From Sulfurospirillum tamanense (GTDB lineage: Bacteria > Campylobacterota > Campylobacteria > Campylobacterales > Campylobacteraceae), in NCBI RefSeq assembly GCF_016937535.1, contig NZ_JAFHKK010000004.1, forward strand, positions 1 through 64,000: DNA of 64,000 nt. The letters run 5' to 3'. Within the stretch, counting starts at the first letter, position 1, and each line of letters begins with the position of its first letter. This document shows, piece by piece, positions 26,573-35,241 of this stretch. Made by a program: the position numbers and the translations under genes. The notes beneath the pieces are model-generated. The model was not told where the DNA came from. It did not search any database and saw only the letters and a list, made by a program, of their open reading frames with translations.

Positions 26573-27857
26573 AGGTTTTCCTTGTTACAATTCTTTCAAC
26601 AATCTCGACCACACGGTGTACAGAAGCCACCAAACACCGCTCTTTTACTGTGTGAGGCGCCTCAATTTGCGGCCCAAGAGAACACACCTCAAGCGGTGCA
26701 TCGTGCTTTGAAAGCAACACGCCACACTCTAATCCTGCATGAATTCCTGCAAACTCGGCTTTTCCCCAAACGGCCGCCGCTTCTTCTTTTACCAGTAAAG
26801 CAAATGGCCCAATGTGAGGGTTCCATGGAAGAGTTTCATCCTTAAATGCCACACTAAAACCCCCAAGCTCCAAAAGCGCCTTTGTCTCTTTCTTGAGTGC
26901 ATCTAACCCTTCTGTGCTCATGGCACGCGCAAAAAACTCTACGCGCAAAGAGCCTTCAGAGAAAGAAAGGAGCGAAAGGTTAATGCTTTGACTTGGAATC
27001 GCCAAGGCTACATCCCAACCACGCACACCTTGCGAAAACGCACAAAGTGTTTTGAGTATTGTATCAGAATTCGCCACAACCTTTTCACACCGTTGCGCAA
27101 GTGCTTTACATGTAAAAAAAGGCTCTTTACATGTAAAGGGTTTTGGCATCATTACAACCGCGCGTGCTGCTGTGGGAATAGAGTTAATCCGCTCTCCGCC
27201 CTCTAGGTGCACAAGCGCGCATTCTTGTTCTGCTAAAGCGTGGACGAGCAGCACAATGGCGTTGGGGATATTTTCATGAATCTGAATCCCCGAATGCCCA
27301 CCGCGCAAGCCCGAAACACAAATTTCATACAGTGCCCAACCCGCAGGGGCTTTGGTAAACTCAGGGGAGCATGTGCCGATGATGTCCACGCCTCCGGCAC
27401 ACCCCACAAACACTTTGCCCTCCTCTTCACTGTCAAGGTTAAGCAAACAAGGGCTTTGAATCTGCATTTCCAACCCATTTGCACCCAAAAGCCCCACTTC
27501 TTCGTTGTTTGTAAAGAGACATTCTAGGTGGTCTTGAGTGTGGAGCAAAGAGAGCATCATTGCCACACCCATGCCATTATCTGCTCCCAAAGAAGACCCT
27601 TTGGCGCACAAATACCCCGCTTCTTCTTGGAGTAAAATGCGAGGCGCACTGCCCATGCACACCATGTCATAATGGGCTTGCAAACATACCTTGGGCGAGC
27701 CTTTTTGCGCCAAAATATTGCCTGCTTTATCCACGCGCACGGAAGCACCACAGGCTTTTGCTTCTTGCACGAGATGAGCACGCATCGCTTCTGTGTCGAA
27801 ACTGCAATGAGGGATGGCACACAAGGTGCTAAAATGCGCTAAAACGTCCGATGGCAC
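26559..27857 (-). CDS. pepD: Aminoacyl-histidine dipeptidase-like M20 peptidase
   Basis: A 432-residue zinc peptidase of the M20 PepD type. Metal-site segments are LQAHYDMVCM, SLGADNGMGVAMM, FTNNEEVGLLGA (catalytic Glu-Glu), LNLDSEEEGKV and a C-terminal HAGLECG. An inserted lid domain has GLRGGHSGIQIHEN. Two exact palindrome copies 21 bases apart (27106-27115, 27127-27136) fall in frame and produce the repeat FTCKEPFFTCK, a stretch that looks inserted into a variable loop. Confidence 0.88.
   Translation of the reverse strand: MPSDVLAHFSTLCAIPHCSFDTEAMRAHLVQEAKACGASVRVDKAGNILAQKGSPKVCLQAHYDMVCMGSAPRILLQEEAGYLCAKGSSLGADNGMGVAMMLSLLHTQDHLECLFTNNEEVGLLGANGLEMQIQSPCLLNLDSEEEGKVFVGCAGGVDIIGTCSPEFTKAPAGWALYEICVSGLRGGHSGIQIHENIPNAIVLLVHALAEQECALVHLEGGERINSIPTAARAVVMMPKPFTCKEPFFTCKALAQRCEKVVANSDTILKTLCAFSQGVRGWDVALAIPSQSINLSLLSFSEGSLRVEFFARAMSTEGLDALKKETKALLELGGFSVAFKDETLPWNPHIGPFALLVKEEAAAVWGKAEFAGIHAGLECGVLLSKHDAPLEVCSLGPQIEAPHTVKERCLVASVHRVVEIVERIVTRKTYGTD
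27104..27138. repeat. Inverted pair of the palindrome inside pepD
   Basis: Arms CTTTACATGTAAA and its complement are separated by nine bases and lie wholly within the coding sequence, where each encodes FTCK. Confidence 0.85.
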
Positions 27858-27906
27858 ACGGCTTCCTTTACGTAAACTTTAAAAACAATATGCTACTATT
27901 TCTTCC

Positions 27907-28101
27907 ATGAAAAAGGCATTAATACTCATCCTCTTCGCCCTTACCTTCCAAGGGTGCTTATACCTCAACGACCGTGGTGTTTCCACACGTTATTATAACG
28001 ACTGCAAAGAGTATTATGACTCAATGGGCGTGTACCGTAAAACGTGCGATGACAACCTTGTTGATTTTAGCGATCTCAACCCTAAAAAGCTTCGCCAATG
28101 A
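27907..28101 (+). CDS. Small lipoprotein
   Basis: A 64-residue protein with a lipoprotein signal peptide (LILFALTFQGC, lipobox Cys about residue 17). A mature part of 48 residues follows, with two more cysteines (YYNDCKEYYDSMG, RKTCDDN) that could form a disulfide. The function is unknown. A small lipoprotein next to cmoB is also recalled in Campylobacter. The stop overlaps the cmoB ATG (ATGA). Confidence 0.8.
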   Translation: MKKALILILFALTFQGCLYLNDRGVSTRYYNDCKEYYDSMGVYRKTCDDNLVDFSDLNPKKLRQ

Positions 28102-28997
28102 CCCTCGACGCGCTTCGAAAAGAGCGCCAAGCATGGCTTACGTGGAAAAACATTGCGCCCTTGCGCGACTTGCTTGCTACCCTTCCAGACCCCGGTGGTA
28201 GCACCTTTACATGTAACGATATTTTCACCCTCAAAAACCCTACGTTTTGCCCGCAAACAAAAGAAGAGATTTCCCGTGTCGCGTGGGAATTACGCCCGTG
28301 GCGCAAAGGGCCCTTTAACCTTTTTGGCACCCTCATTGACACAGAATGGCAAAGCTTTATGAAATACAACTTGCTTGCCCCTCACCTCAACCTAGAGGGA
28401 AAAATCGTCGGAGACATTGGGTGTAACAACGGTTATTATCTGTTTCGCCTGTTGGAAAAAAACCCGAAATTGCTTGTGGGGTTTGATCCCTCGCCCTTAT
28501 ACAAAACCCAATTTGATTTCATCAACCATTTTGCCCAAACCCAGATCGTCTACGAGCTCCTTGGCATCGAGCATTTACCTTTGTATGAACACCGTTTTGA
28601 CACCTTGTTGTGTTTGGGTGTTTTGTACCACCGCAGCGACCCCGTGGGTGCGCTCAAAGCCTTAGCAAAAGGACTTACCAAAGAGGGTGAGCTTTTTTTA
28701 GATACCTTTATGATAGACGGGGATGAACCTGTGGCGCTGTGTCCTGGCAAATCCTATTCAAAAATCCCCAACATTTACCACATTCCCACCATCAAAGCCT
28801 TGGAAAATTGGGGCGAAAAAGCGGGTTTTGGAAGCATGGAAGTCTTAGACATCGTCCCCACAAACAGTAACGAACAGCGCAAAACGGAGTGGATTTTGGG
28901 TGAAAGTTTGGAAAACTTTCTTGACCCCAATGACGCCACTAAAACCATCGAGGGCTACCCTGCCCCCAAACGGCTGTATGTAAAATTTTTACGCTAA
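28098..28997 (+). CDS. cmoB: tRNA U34 carboxymethyltransferase
   Basis: The 299-residue enzyme transfers a carboxymethyl group from carboxy-SAM to hydroxyuridine-34. Visible parts are the N-terminal GPFNLFGTLIDTEWQS, the Rossmann loop VGDIGCNNGYYLFR, FDPSPLYKTQF, CLGVLYHRSDP and the C-terminal NEQRKTEWILGESL. Its partner enzyme CmoA is encoded at 60877-61587 in the same window. A palindrome copy (28207-28216) encodes TCN. A sigma-28 promoter starts inside its last codons and drives the next gene. Confidence 0.95.
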   Translation: MTLDALRKERQAWLTWKNIAPLRDLLATLPDPGGSTFTCNDIFTLKNPTFCPQTKEEISRVAWELRPWRKGPFNLFGTLIDTEWQSFMKYNLLAPHLNLEGKIVGDIGCNNGYYLFRLLEKNPKLLVGFDPSPLYKTQFDFINHFAQTQIVYELLGIEHLPLYEHRFDTLLCLGVLYHRSDPVGALKALAKGLTKEGELFLDTFMIDGDEPVALCPGKSYSKIPNIYHIPTIKALENWGEKAGFGSMEVLDIVPTNSNEQRKTEWILGESLENFLDPNDATKTIEGYPAPKRLYVKFLR

Positions 28998-29007
28998 ATG
29001 CCGATAA
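28981..29007 (+). promoter_or_regulatory. Sigma-28 (FliA) promoter
   Basis: TAAA at 28981-28984, exactly 15 bases, then GCCGATAA at 29000-29007: a perfect match to the enterobacterial FliA consensus. It lies 27 bases before the ATG of the Cj0977-like gene and overlaps the end of cmoB. The Campylobacter homologue is known to be FliA-dependent. Confidence 0.88.
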
Positions 29008-29034
29008 TGTCGCACAAATCAACAAGGAGAATCC

Positions 29035-29559
29035 ATGGCTGAAGCCAATGATAATATCGTTCAAACCCCTGAAGTGGAAGAAGATTTTAGTGAAAGCTTT
29101 GCCGAGGACGATACCGTTGCGCTTCACGTCAATAATGCCTTTTCTGATGAGCTTAACACCCATCAGCGGATTAAAAACATTTTGTGTGGGACCATTATGT
29201 CTCTTGATAAAGGCTACGCGCGCGTCAACCTTCTGACCACCAACGAGATGATTGTGGATGAACTTGGGCTTATTCACAGCGGATTTGTTTTTTCTGCAGC
29301 AGATTATGCTGCAGTGGCTGCAGTGAATGAGGAAAACATTGTCGTCATCGGCGCAAAAACAAGTTTTTTAGCCCCTGCCAAAGTGGGGGATTTACTAGAA
29401 TTTGAAGCCAAAGCCAAATTTGAAGACTCTAGAAAGCGTGAAATCACCGTCACTGGAAAGATTAATGACATCAAAATCTTCGAGGGCATCTTTCACGCCG
29501 TTGTCCTAGAAAAACATATCTTCAAAACCAAAATCAAAAACGCACGACGCGACTACTAA
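29035..29559 (+). CDS. Cj0977-like hotdog-fold protein, flagellar co-regulated
   Basis: The 174-residue protein has an acidic N-terminal tail (about 1-38) and a hotdog domain. The hotdog helix pattern is GLIHSGFVFSAADYAAVAAV, followed by strands VIGAKTSFLAPAKVGD. It resembles acyl-CoA thioesterase folds, but I see no convincing catalytic residue. The position after cmoB and the sequence match what I recall of Campylobacter Cj0977, a FliA-controlled protein needed for motility and virulence but not part of the flagellum. An AAGGAG site precedes the ATG, and the promoter upstream is a consensus sigma-28 site. The 3' end overlaps the convergent hydrolase by 4 bp. Confidence 0.85.
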   Translation: MAEANDNIVQTPEVEEDFSESFAEDDTVALHVNNAFSDELNTHQRIKNILCGTIMSLDKGYARVNLLTTNEMIVDELGLIHSGFVFSAADYAAVAAVNEENIVVIGAKTSFLAPAKVGDLLEFEAKAKFEDSRKREITVTGKINDIKIFEGIFHAVVLEKHIFKTKIKNARRDY

Positions 29560-30149
29560 AGTGCCATGACCCATTGGGGTAAGGTGTATTGTTCCCGCGT
29601 CACAGTGGAGGCTTCTCCGTGCCCTGGGTACAAGGGCATATCTGTTTGAAATTTTAAAAATTTTACAATGCTTTTTTTCATGGCTTCGGGAGAGCTAAAA
29701 GGAAAATCCACTCGCCCAATGGAGCCCGCGAACACAAAATCACCCGTAAAGAGCATCCCTTCAACTTCAATGGCGCTACACCCAGGCGTGTGGCCTGGAA
29801 AATGCCAATACTGCACCTTCATCCCGCCAATCTCAAAAACCGCGTCCCCCTCCACTAGCACATCGGGCACACTGGGCGTAATCCCTAGACCAAAAGGGTC
29901 ATCTTGTAACATAAACGCATCTTCTTTAGGGCAATACAATGGCACATTTAACTCCGTTTGCAAAGCGTGGTTTGACCACACGTGATCAAAATGGCCATGG
30001 GTATTTAAAATAGCCAAAGGGTTTGATACATTTTCTTTCACCCATGAAATCGCCCCCATACCTGGGTCAATAATCAACTCGCCTTGCGGGCTTGCAACAA
30101 TATAACAGTTGGTTTGATACGACCCCATCGGTTGACATAAAAGTTGCAC
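29556..30149 (-). CDS. MBL-fold metallo-hydrolase (glyoxalase II-like)
   Basis: A 197-residue zinc hydrolase with the HxHxDH motif in LNTHGHFDHVW, the downstream ligands in FPGHTPGCSAIE, Asp in FTGDFVFAGSIGRVDFP and a final GHGEAS. It is shorter than true glyoxalase II and belongs to the broad YcbL-like group; the thioester substrate is uncertain. The gene neighbours divergent nadE, as in Campylobacter. Confidence 0.88.
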   Translation of the reverse strand: MQLLCQPMGSYQTNCYIVASPQGELIIDPGMGAISWVKENVSNPLAILNTHGHFDHVWSNHALQTELNVPLYCPKEDAFMLQDDPFGLGITPSVPDVLVEGDAVFEIGGMKVQYWHFPGHTPGCSAIEVEGMLFTGDFVFAGSIGRVDFPFSSPEAMKKSIVKFLKFQTDMPLYPGHGEASTVTREQYTLPQWVMAL

Positions 30150-30219
30150 ATTGTCTCCTTATTTATAGCGACACTAAGGTGCATTTTACTCCATTTTGGC
30201 AAAAACTTAAGTAAAACCA

Positions 30220-30229
30220 TTACATGTAA
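30220..30229. repeat. Iterated palindrome TTACATGTAA, intergenic copy
   Basis: Exact copy in the 152-base divergent gap between the MBL gene and nadE, upstream of the AT-rich nadE promoter region (TAGTATACT at about 30251). Confidence 0.9.
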
Positions 30230-30301
30230 AAGCCCAACTCAAGAATATTTTTAGTATACTCTCTCCTTTGAGACATCTTAACCCAAAAAGACGAAACCCA
30301 C

Positions 30302-31105
30302 GTGAAAAAATTTGAGCGTATCACTACTTTCTTGATGCATTTTCTCACCGAAGAAGTCACCAAAATTGGCCTTAGACGGGTCGTACTTGGCCTTAGTGGC
30401 GGTGTCGATTCTGCCGTGGTTGCCCTCTTGGCTAAACGTGCTTTTGGCGACAATATGCTCTGCGTGATGATGCCAGATACCCACTCCAGTCCCCAAAGCT
30501 TAGAAGACGCCAAAACCTTGTGCGCGGCCTTTGATTTGCCCTATGAAATCCACCCTATCGGCCCACTCACCCAAGCATACAATCAAGGCAAATCTCTCTC
30601 CCCTTTGCGCCAAGGCAATTTTGCCGCCAGAATGCGCATGGCGGTGTTGTATGATATTTCGGCGCGCGAACAAGCCCTTGTTCTTGGCACGAGCAACAAA
30701 AGCGAGCTTCTTTTGGGCTATGGCACCTTGCACGGCGACCTTGCAAGCGCCCTTAACCCCATCGGGGATTTATATAAAACAGAGATTTTTGAATATGGGG
30801 CATATTTGGGTGTCATCCCTGCTATTCTCTCCAAACCCCCCTCAGCCGACCTATGGGAAGGCCAAAGTGATGAGGAAGAGTTGGGGTACACCTACGCCCG
30901 CATCGACGCTTTTTTTCGCGCTTATGTGGATGAACGCGCCACCGAAGAAGAGTTGCTAGCGCGGGGATTTGAAGCACCGCTCATTGAGATGCTACTGCAC
31001 CGCATTTATGCCAACCATTTTAAACGTCGCCAAGCCATTGTTGCAAAACTTAGCGAGCGTACCATTGGTCACGATTTTTTATACCCTAGAGACATTAAAC
31101 ACTAA
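30302..31105 (+). CDS. nadE: Ammonia-dependent NAD+ synthetase
   Basis: A 267-residue NadE with a GTG start. The ATP-pyrophosphatase loop LSGGVDSAVVALL is followed by GTSNKSELLLGYGT and the SADLWEGQSDEEELG segment that closes over the active site. It lacks a glutaminase domain, so it uses free ammonia to amidate deamido-NAD. The ribosome site is weak. It is followed 12 bases later by a DegT-type gene. Confidence 0.95.
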   Translation: MKKFERITTFLMHFLTEEVTKIGLRRVVLGLSGGVDSAVVALLAKRAFGDNMLCVMMPDTHSSPQSLEDAKTLCAAFDLPYEIHPIGPLTQAYNQGKSLSPLRQGNFAARMRMAVLYDISAREQALVLGTSNKSELLLGYGTLHGDLASALNPIGDLYKTEIFEYGAYLGVIPAILSKPPSADLWEGQSDEEELGYTYARIDAFFRAYVDERATEEELLARGFEAPLIEMLLHRIYANHFKRRQAIVAKLSERTIGHDFLYPRDIKH

Positions 31106-31117
31106 AAAGGAGAACAG

Positions 31118-32251
31118 GTGAGAGAAATTCCATTTTACAAACCCTCTATCGATGCCAAAGAAAAAACATTGGTCAATGAGATTCTTGAGCTCAAAGAGCC
31201 TGTGATGGTAGAGACGCTTGAAAAAAACATGCGACAATTCATTGGTGCCCCTCATGCCATCTCAACCTACAACGGCACCGCGGCAATGCACCTTGCCATG
31301 TGTGCGATGGATTTAAAACGTGGCGATAAAATCATCTGTTCTGTCAACTCCTTTCCTTCTGTAGCTGAAGTAGTGCGCCATTTTGATGCGGAGCCTATTT
31401 TTGTAGATATCAACAAAGACGACTACATGATTGACCCCAATGCCCTTGAAGCAGCCCTAGAAAAACATAACCACAAAAAACTCAAAGGGGTTTTTGTCTC
31501 TCACGTGGGCGGCCAAAGTGCAGACATGGGACGCATTTACGACTTGGCAGACCGCTACAATGTTTCTATTATTGATGATGCTAGCCAAGCCCTTGGCGCC
31601 AAGTATGAGGGTAAAAGAATTGGCTCTTTTGGCTCAACCATTTCATGCTTTCGTTTCAGTCCCCAAATGCGCCACCCTCTTGCCAGTGGCGGGATAATGG
31701 TAACCTCTGACGAAGAGCTTGCCAAGCGGGCTATGTTATTGCGCAATCATGCCATCGTTAACGATGGTTGGGATGCTTATGGCAACTTAGGTTATGTGTA
31801 TGATGTGGTAGACATTGGTGTTAAATATGACATGAATGAATTGAGTGCTGCTTATGCCATTGGTCAGCTTTCTAAAACCGAGGCTTTCATCAAACGCCGT
31901 CAGAGCATTGCAGCCATGTATGATGCCGCACTCAAAGACTGCCCACACATCACCACCCCAGTAAAAAAACGCGATCATGTCTACACGCAATACATCATCA
32001 AAATAGACAAAAACCGTGACAGTTTCGCGCGCGAACTCAAAGAGCGTGGTATTTTTACTGCCCTACACTTCATTCCCCTACACTTGCTTACTTACTATAA
32101 GCAAAAATACGCCTTGCGTGTCAATGATTTTCCCAATGCACTTCAAAACTATCAGCAAATTCTCTCATTACCTATTTATGCGGCATTGAGTGACGAAGAG
32201 GTGCACTACATTTGCAAACAAGTTAAAGAAGTTGCTAGCACGCGGGTTTAG
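31118..32251 (+). CDS. DegT/DnrJ/EryC1-fold protein without the usual PLP lysine
   Basis: A 377-residue protein with a GTG start behind a strong AAGGAG site. It has the aminotransferase fold I pattern: STYNGTAAMHLAM (cofactor phosphate site), the IIDDASQALGA segment with the Asp and Gln that contact PLP, and a C-terminal small domain. At the position where the Schiff-base lysine is expected (about residues 179-190) the sequence is CFRFSPQMRHPLASGG, with no lysine. It may use another residue, as ColD-type dehydratases use His, or may not be an aminotransferase. It sits between nadE and lpxK, overlapping the lpxK frame, which hints at an envelope-sugar role. This is an inference. Confidence 0.8.
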   Translation: MREIPFYKPSIDAKEKTLVNEILELKEPVMVETLEKNMRQFIGAPHAISTYNGTAAMHLAMCAMDLKRGDKIICSVNSFPSVAEVVRHFDAEPIFVDINKDDYMIDPNALEAALEKHNHKKLKGVFVSHVGGQSADMGRIYDLADRYNVSIIDDASQALGAKYEGKRIGSFGSTISCFRFSPQMRHPLASGGIMVTSDEELAKRAMLLRNHAIVNDGWDAYGNLGYVYDVVDIGVKYDMNELSAAYAIGQLSKTEAFIKRRQSIAAMYDAALKDCPHITTPVKKRDHVYTQYIIKIDKNRDSFARELKERGIFTALHFIPLHLLTYYKQKYALRVNDFPNALQNYQQILSLPIYAALSDEEVHYICKQVKEVASTRV

Positions 32252-33188
32252 CCGGTACCTTTACACAAAGCTTGAGCGCTACATGTATCGTCCAGGCTTT
32301 GGAGGCTACCTTTTAGCAGGGCTACTTTTGCCTTTTTCTCTTCTTTATACTCTGGCTGCTGTCCTTAAGCGGGCTTTTTCCACACCAAAAGAAATGGGTA
32401 TCCCTATCATTAGTATCGGAAATTTAACACTAGGTGGCAGTGGCAAAACCCCCTTAACCATTGCCCTTGCCTCCCCTGTAAAACACAGCGCTATTGTTTT
32501 ACGTGGCTACAAACGCCACTCCAAAGGCATGCGCATTGTAAGCCACTGGGGAAAGATTACATGTAACGTTCAAGAAAGTGGCGACGAAGCCATGCTGTAC
32601 GCCAAGATGCTCCCAAATGCCCTTGTTATAGTCAGTGAAGATCGCATTAGAGGAATTTTAAAAGCCAAAGAACTGGGCGCTAAAGCAGTCTTCTTGGATG
32701 ATGGATTCGGAAAAGCAAGCATAAAAAAATTTGACATCCTTATTCGCCCCACGCCTCCTCCGCCTCTTCCTTTTTGTCTTCCCTCTGGCCCCTACAGGGA
32801 GCCCTTTTGGGCCTACCGATATGCTGATATTGTCATAGAAGAAGGGAAGGATTTTGTGCGAAAAGTCCATGTGGAAAACCCAACCTCCGCCATGGTGCTT
32901 GTCACAGCTATTGCTAACCCCGAACGCCTCAATCCTTTTTTACCTACAAACTTGGTAGCTTCCTATACATTTCCTGATCACTACATGTATACAAAAAAAG
33001 AGTTGAGCATCCTACTAGAGCGTCACCAAGCCACCTCTTTGCTTGTAACCCACAAAGACGCCGTTAAACTTGAAGGACTCGACCTTCCTCTCTCCTTATT
33101 AGAACTCACCCTTAGCGTCTCTCCTTCTTTACACAACAGCATCACAACCTATCTCCACCAATACAGCGCCCAAACCGCCAAAAATTAG
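32190..33188 (+). CDS. lpxK: Tetraacyldisaccharide 4'-kinase (lipid A synthesis)
   Basis: The LpxK pattern is clear: an N-terminal membrane helix (LLAGLLLPFSLLYTLAAV), the P-loop GNLTLGGSGKTPLT, the QESGDEAML segment, FLDDGFGKASIKK and LVTHKDAVKLEG. It phosphorylates the 4' position of the lipid A precursor at the inner membrane. The longest frame begins with a GTG at 32190, overlapping the previous gene by 62 bp with no ribosome site. A TTG at 32232 fits the family N-terminus better, so the start is uncertain. A palindrome copy (32557-32566) encodes TCN. Confidence 0.9.
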   Translation: MTKRCTTFANKLKKLLARGFSRYLYTKLERYMYRPGFGGYLLAGLLLPFSLLYTLAAVLKRAFSTPKEMGIPIISIGNLTLGGSGKTPLTIALASPVKHSAIVLRGYKRHSKGMRIVSHWGKITCNVQESGDEAMLYAKMLPNALVIVSEDRIRGILKAKELGAKAVFLDDGFGKASIKKFDILIRPTPPPPLPFCLPSGPYREPFWAYRYADIVIEEGKDFVRKVHVENPTSAMVLVTAIANPERLNPFLPTNLVASYTFPDHYMYTKKELSILLERHQATSLLVTHKDAVKLEGLDLPLSLLELTLSVSPSLHNSITTYLHQYSAQTAKN

Positions 33189-33239
33189 CTATACTGTCAC
33201 AATTGTAATAATTACATACTTAAAAACCAAAGAGAAATT

Positions 33240-35159
33240 ATGCCTAGACCGCCCATTATTCTTTCTTTTTTTGCATTACTTGTTTTGTACCCAGCCACCT
33301 CTTTTTTACTTCTTGACCTTGGACTTTTAGAACACACTACGAACATTTTTCCCATTTGGCCTCCAGTAGGATTGGCACTTGTTTTTCTAATACTTACCAA
33401 GGAACTTCGAGGCTCCGTGCCGTTTCTTTTTGCGGTCATAGGCCTGACAAACGCTCTGGTACTCTCTAATTCTCCACTTCTCTCGCTGGGCATTGCGCTA
33501 GGAAGCACACTAGGTCCAGTGATGAGCTACCGATTACTAAAGCCCATCTTATTTGAACCTATTTTTAGCCGCATTAACCTCACGACCGGCTATCTCACAG
33601 CACTCATGATGGGTGCCACCCTCTCAGCCCTTAATGGTAATTTGTGGCTTTTGGCGACAGGGCAGATGGATTTTCCCTTTTTTCCCACAGGATTTATAGG
33701 CTGGCTAGTAGGAGACTTTATAGGAATGCTACTTTTAAGTTCGATTTATATTTTCGCAACCACACCAGTTCGATTTTCTCAAAAATCTATGTTTCTAGAC
33801 CTTACTTTTCTAGGAAATACTTTTCTTGTCTTTATGCTTTCTTACTATCTTTTAACCACAACACTGCTCTCCCATGTGGAATTCTTTATTCTTATCCCTT
33901 TGCTGATTGTGCTTATTCTTCACCGTGAACGGGCTATTTTTATCAATGGCATCGTCTTGTTTGCAGTGGGTGTTTATGTTATTTTGTGCCCCTTTGGCAC
34001 ATGCTCTACCGACAACTCCCTCTCTTTTAATGTACTCCATCTCCAAACCTTTGTCTTTTTTGTCTACGCAGCAGGCTACATCTTGTGCGCTGCTTTAAAC
34101 CAAGGAGAAGCACTCCTAAAAGAACAAGAGCAAATCAACGAAGAGACGCTCATTACCTTTGCCCAATTTATCGAAGAAAAAGATGCCTACACTGCTGGCC
34201 ACTCAGGACGCGTTGCAGAATATTCAAAAGCCATAGCAAAACACATGGGTCTTTCTAAAAAAGACCAGGATTTGGTCTACAAAGCAGGGCTTGTGCATGA
34301 CATTGGCAAAATCATTACCCCAGAAAGCGTTTTACTTAAACCTGGAAATTTAAGCCAAGCCGAGTTCGAGCTCATGAAACAACACGCTAGCGTGGGGGCT
34401 CAAATGATTGGAAAAATTCAAAGCTTTAGACCCCTTGCCACCATCGTGCGGCACCACCACGAGTGGTTTGATGGCTCAGGGTATCCTGATGGACTAAAAG
34501 GCAAAGAAATTCCTCTGTTTTCACGCATTATGATTATCGCTGATGCCTTTGATGCAATGACAACCAACCGCATTTACAAAGCGAAAAAAACCATTCCCGA
34601 GGCAGTTGAAGAGATAAAAGCCATGCAAGGAACGCAATTTGACCCCGTAGTTGCTACTTATGCTGCTGAGGTTTTTTCAGAGTTGACTGAGATTCACGCT
34701 TACGAACAAAATGTCATTGATTTTTCTAGTGGTGCTGAAGCAGAGCGGTTTGCCTACTTTTTTAAAGATTCTCTTACGGGGCTCTACAATGGCATTTACT
34801 TTGATATTCTTATGCACCACAAAGCCCAAGAAGCACGTTACCGCTGTTTGAATCTTGTGTTCATCAAAGGCATGAACGACTATAATCATCGCTTTGGCTG
34901 GGCCAAAGGTGACGCCTTGTTGCGTGCCTTTGCTACTTTTTTAAAACAAACGCTTCCCGATGCGTTACTTTTTAGGGTATACGGGGACGATTTTATCATC
35001 TTACTTCCTGAGTGTCTCGAACTTTCAGCCCAAACATTCGATGGCTTTGAGCCCCTTAAGCAGGGTAATATTGATTTATCAGTGCGGTATATCGACCTCA
35101 AGAAAAAACACATCACCAGTGCTCATGAGCTAGAAAAAGCGCTTTCTAGGGGTATTTAA
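33240..35159 (+). CDS. Membrane HD-GYP phosphodiesterase with degenerate GGDEF tail
   Basis: A 639-residue protein. The N-terminal 290 residues hold about eight membrane helices of MASE1 type. An HD-GYP domain follows (about 300-465) with AGHSGRVAEYS, HDIGK (about 353), HHHEWFDGSGYP (about 404) and ADAFDAMTTNR, all intact, so c-di-GMP hydrolysis is expected. The last 150 residues resemble a GGDEF domain (SLTGLYNGIYFD), but the active loop reads YGDDF and the metal-site Asp segment is FIKGMNDYN. This part is probably a non-catalytic nucleotide-binding regulator. HD-GYP ahead of GGDEF is an unusual order. The gene is preceded by its own AT-rich gap and faces argB in the same direction. Confidence 0.85.
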   Translation: MPRPPIILSFFALLVLYPATSFLLLDLGLLEHTTNIFPIWPPVGLALVFLILTKELRGSVPFLFAVIGLTNALVLSNSPLLSLGIALGSTLGPVMSYRLLKPILFEPIFSRINLTTGYLTALMMGATLSALNGNLWLLATGQMDFPFFPTGFIGWLVGDFIGMLLLSSIYIFATTPVRFSQKSMFLDLTFLGNTFLVFMLSYYLLTTTLLSHVEFFILIPLLIVLILHRERAIFINGIVLFAVGVYVILCPFGTCSTDNSLSFNVLHLQTFVFFVYAAGYILCAALNQGEALLKEQEQINEETLITFAQFIEEKDAYTAGHSGRVAEYSKAIAKHMGLSKKDQDLVYKAGLVHDIGKIITPESVLLKPGNLSQAEFELMKQHASVGAQMIGKIQSFRPLATIVRHHHEWFDGSGYPDGLKGKEIPLFSRIMIIADAFDAMTTNRIYKAKKTIPEAVEEIKAMQGTQFDPVVATYAAEVFSELTEIHAYEQNVIDFSSGAEAERFAYFFKDSLTGLYNGIYFDILMHHKAQEARYRCLNLVFIKGMNDYNHRFGWAKGDALLRAFATFLKQTLPDALLFRVYGDDFIILLPECLELSAQTFDGFEPLKQGNIDLSVRYIDLKKKHITSAHELEKALSRGI

Positions 35160-35164
35160 ATCCT

Positions 35165-35174
35165 TTACATGTAA
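35165..35174. repeat. Iterated palindrome TTACATGTAA, intergenic copy
   Basis: Exact copy six bases after the HD-GYP stop, followed by two direct repeats of TTAGTCTTTTTTT and a TAAAAT (35207-35212) that may be the argB -10. Confidence 0.88.
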
Positions 35175-35241
35175 GGACAATTAGTCTTTTTTTAGTCTTT
35201 TTTTGCTAAAATAGGCTCTTTTTCACCCCAAGGAGTCGCCC

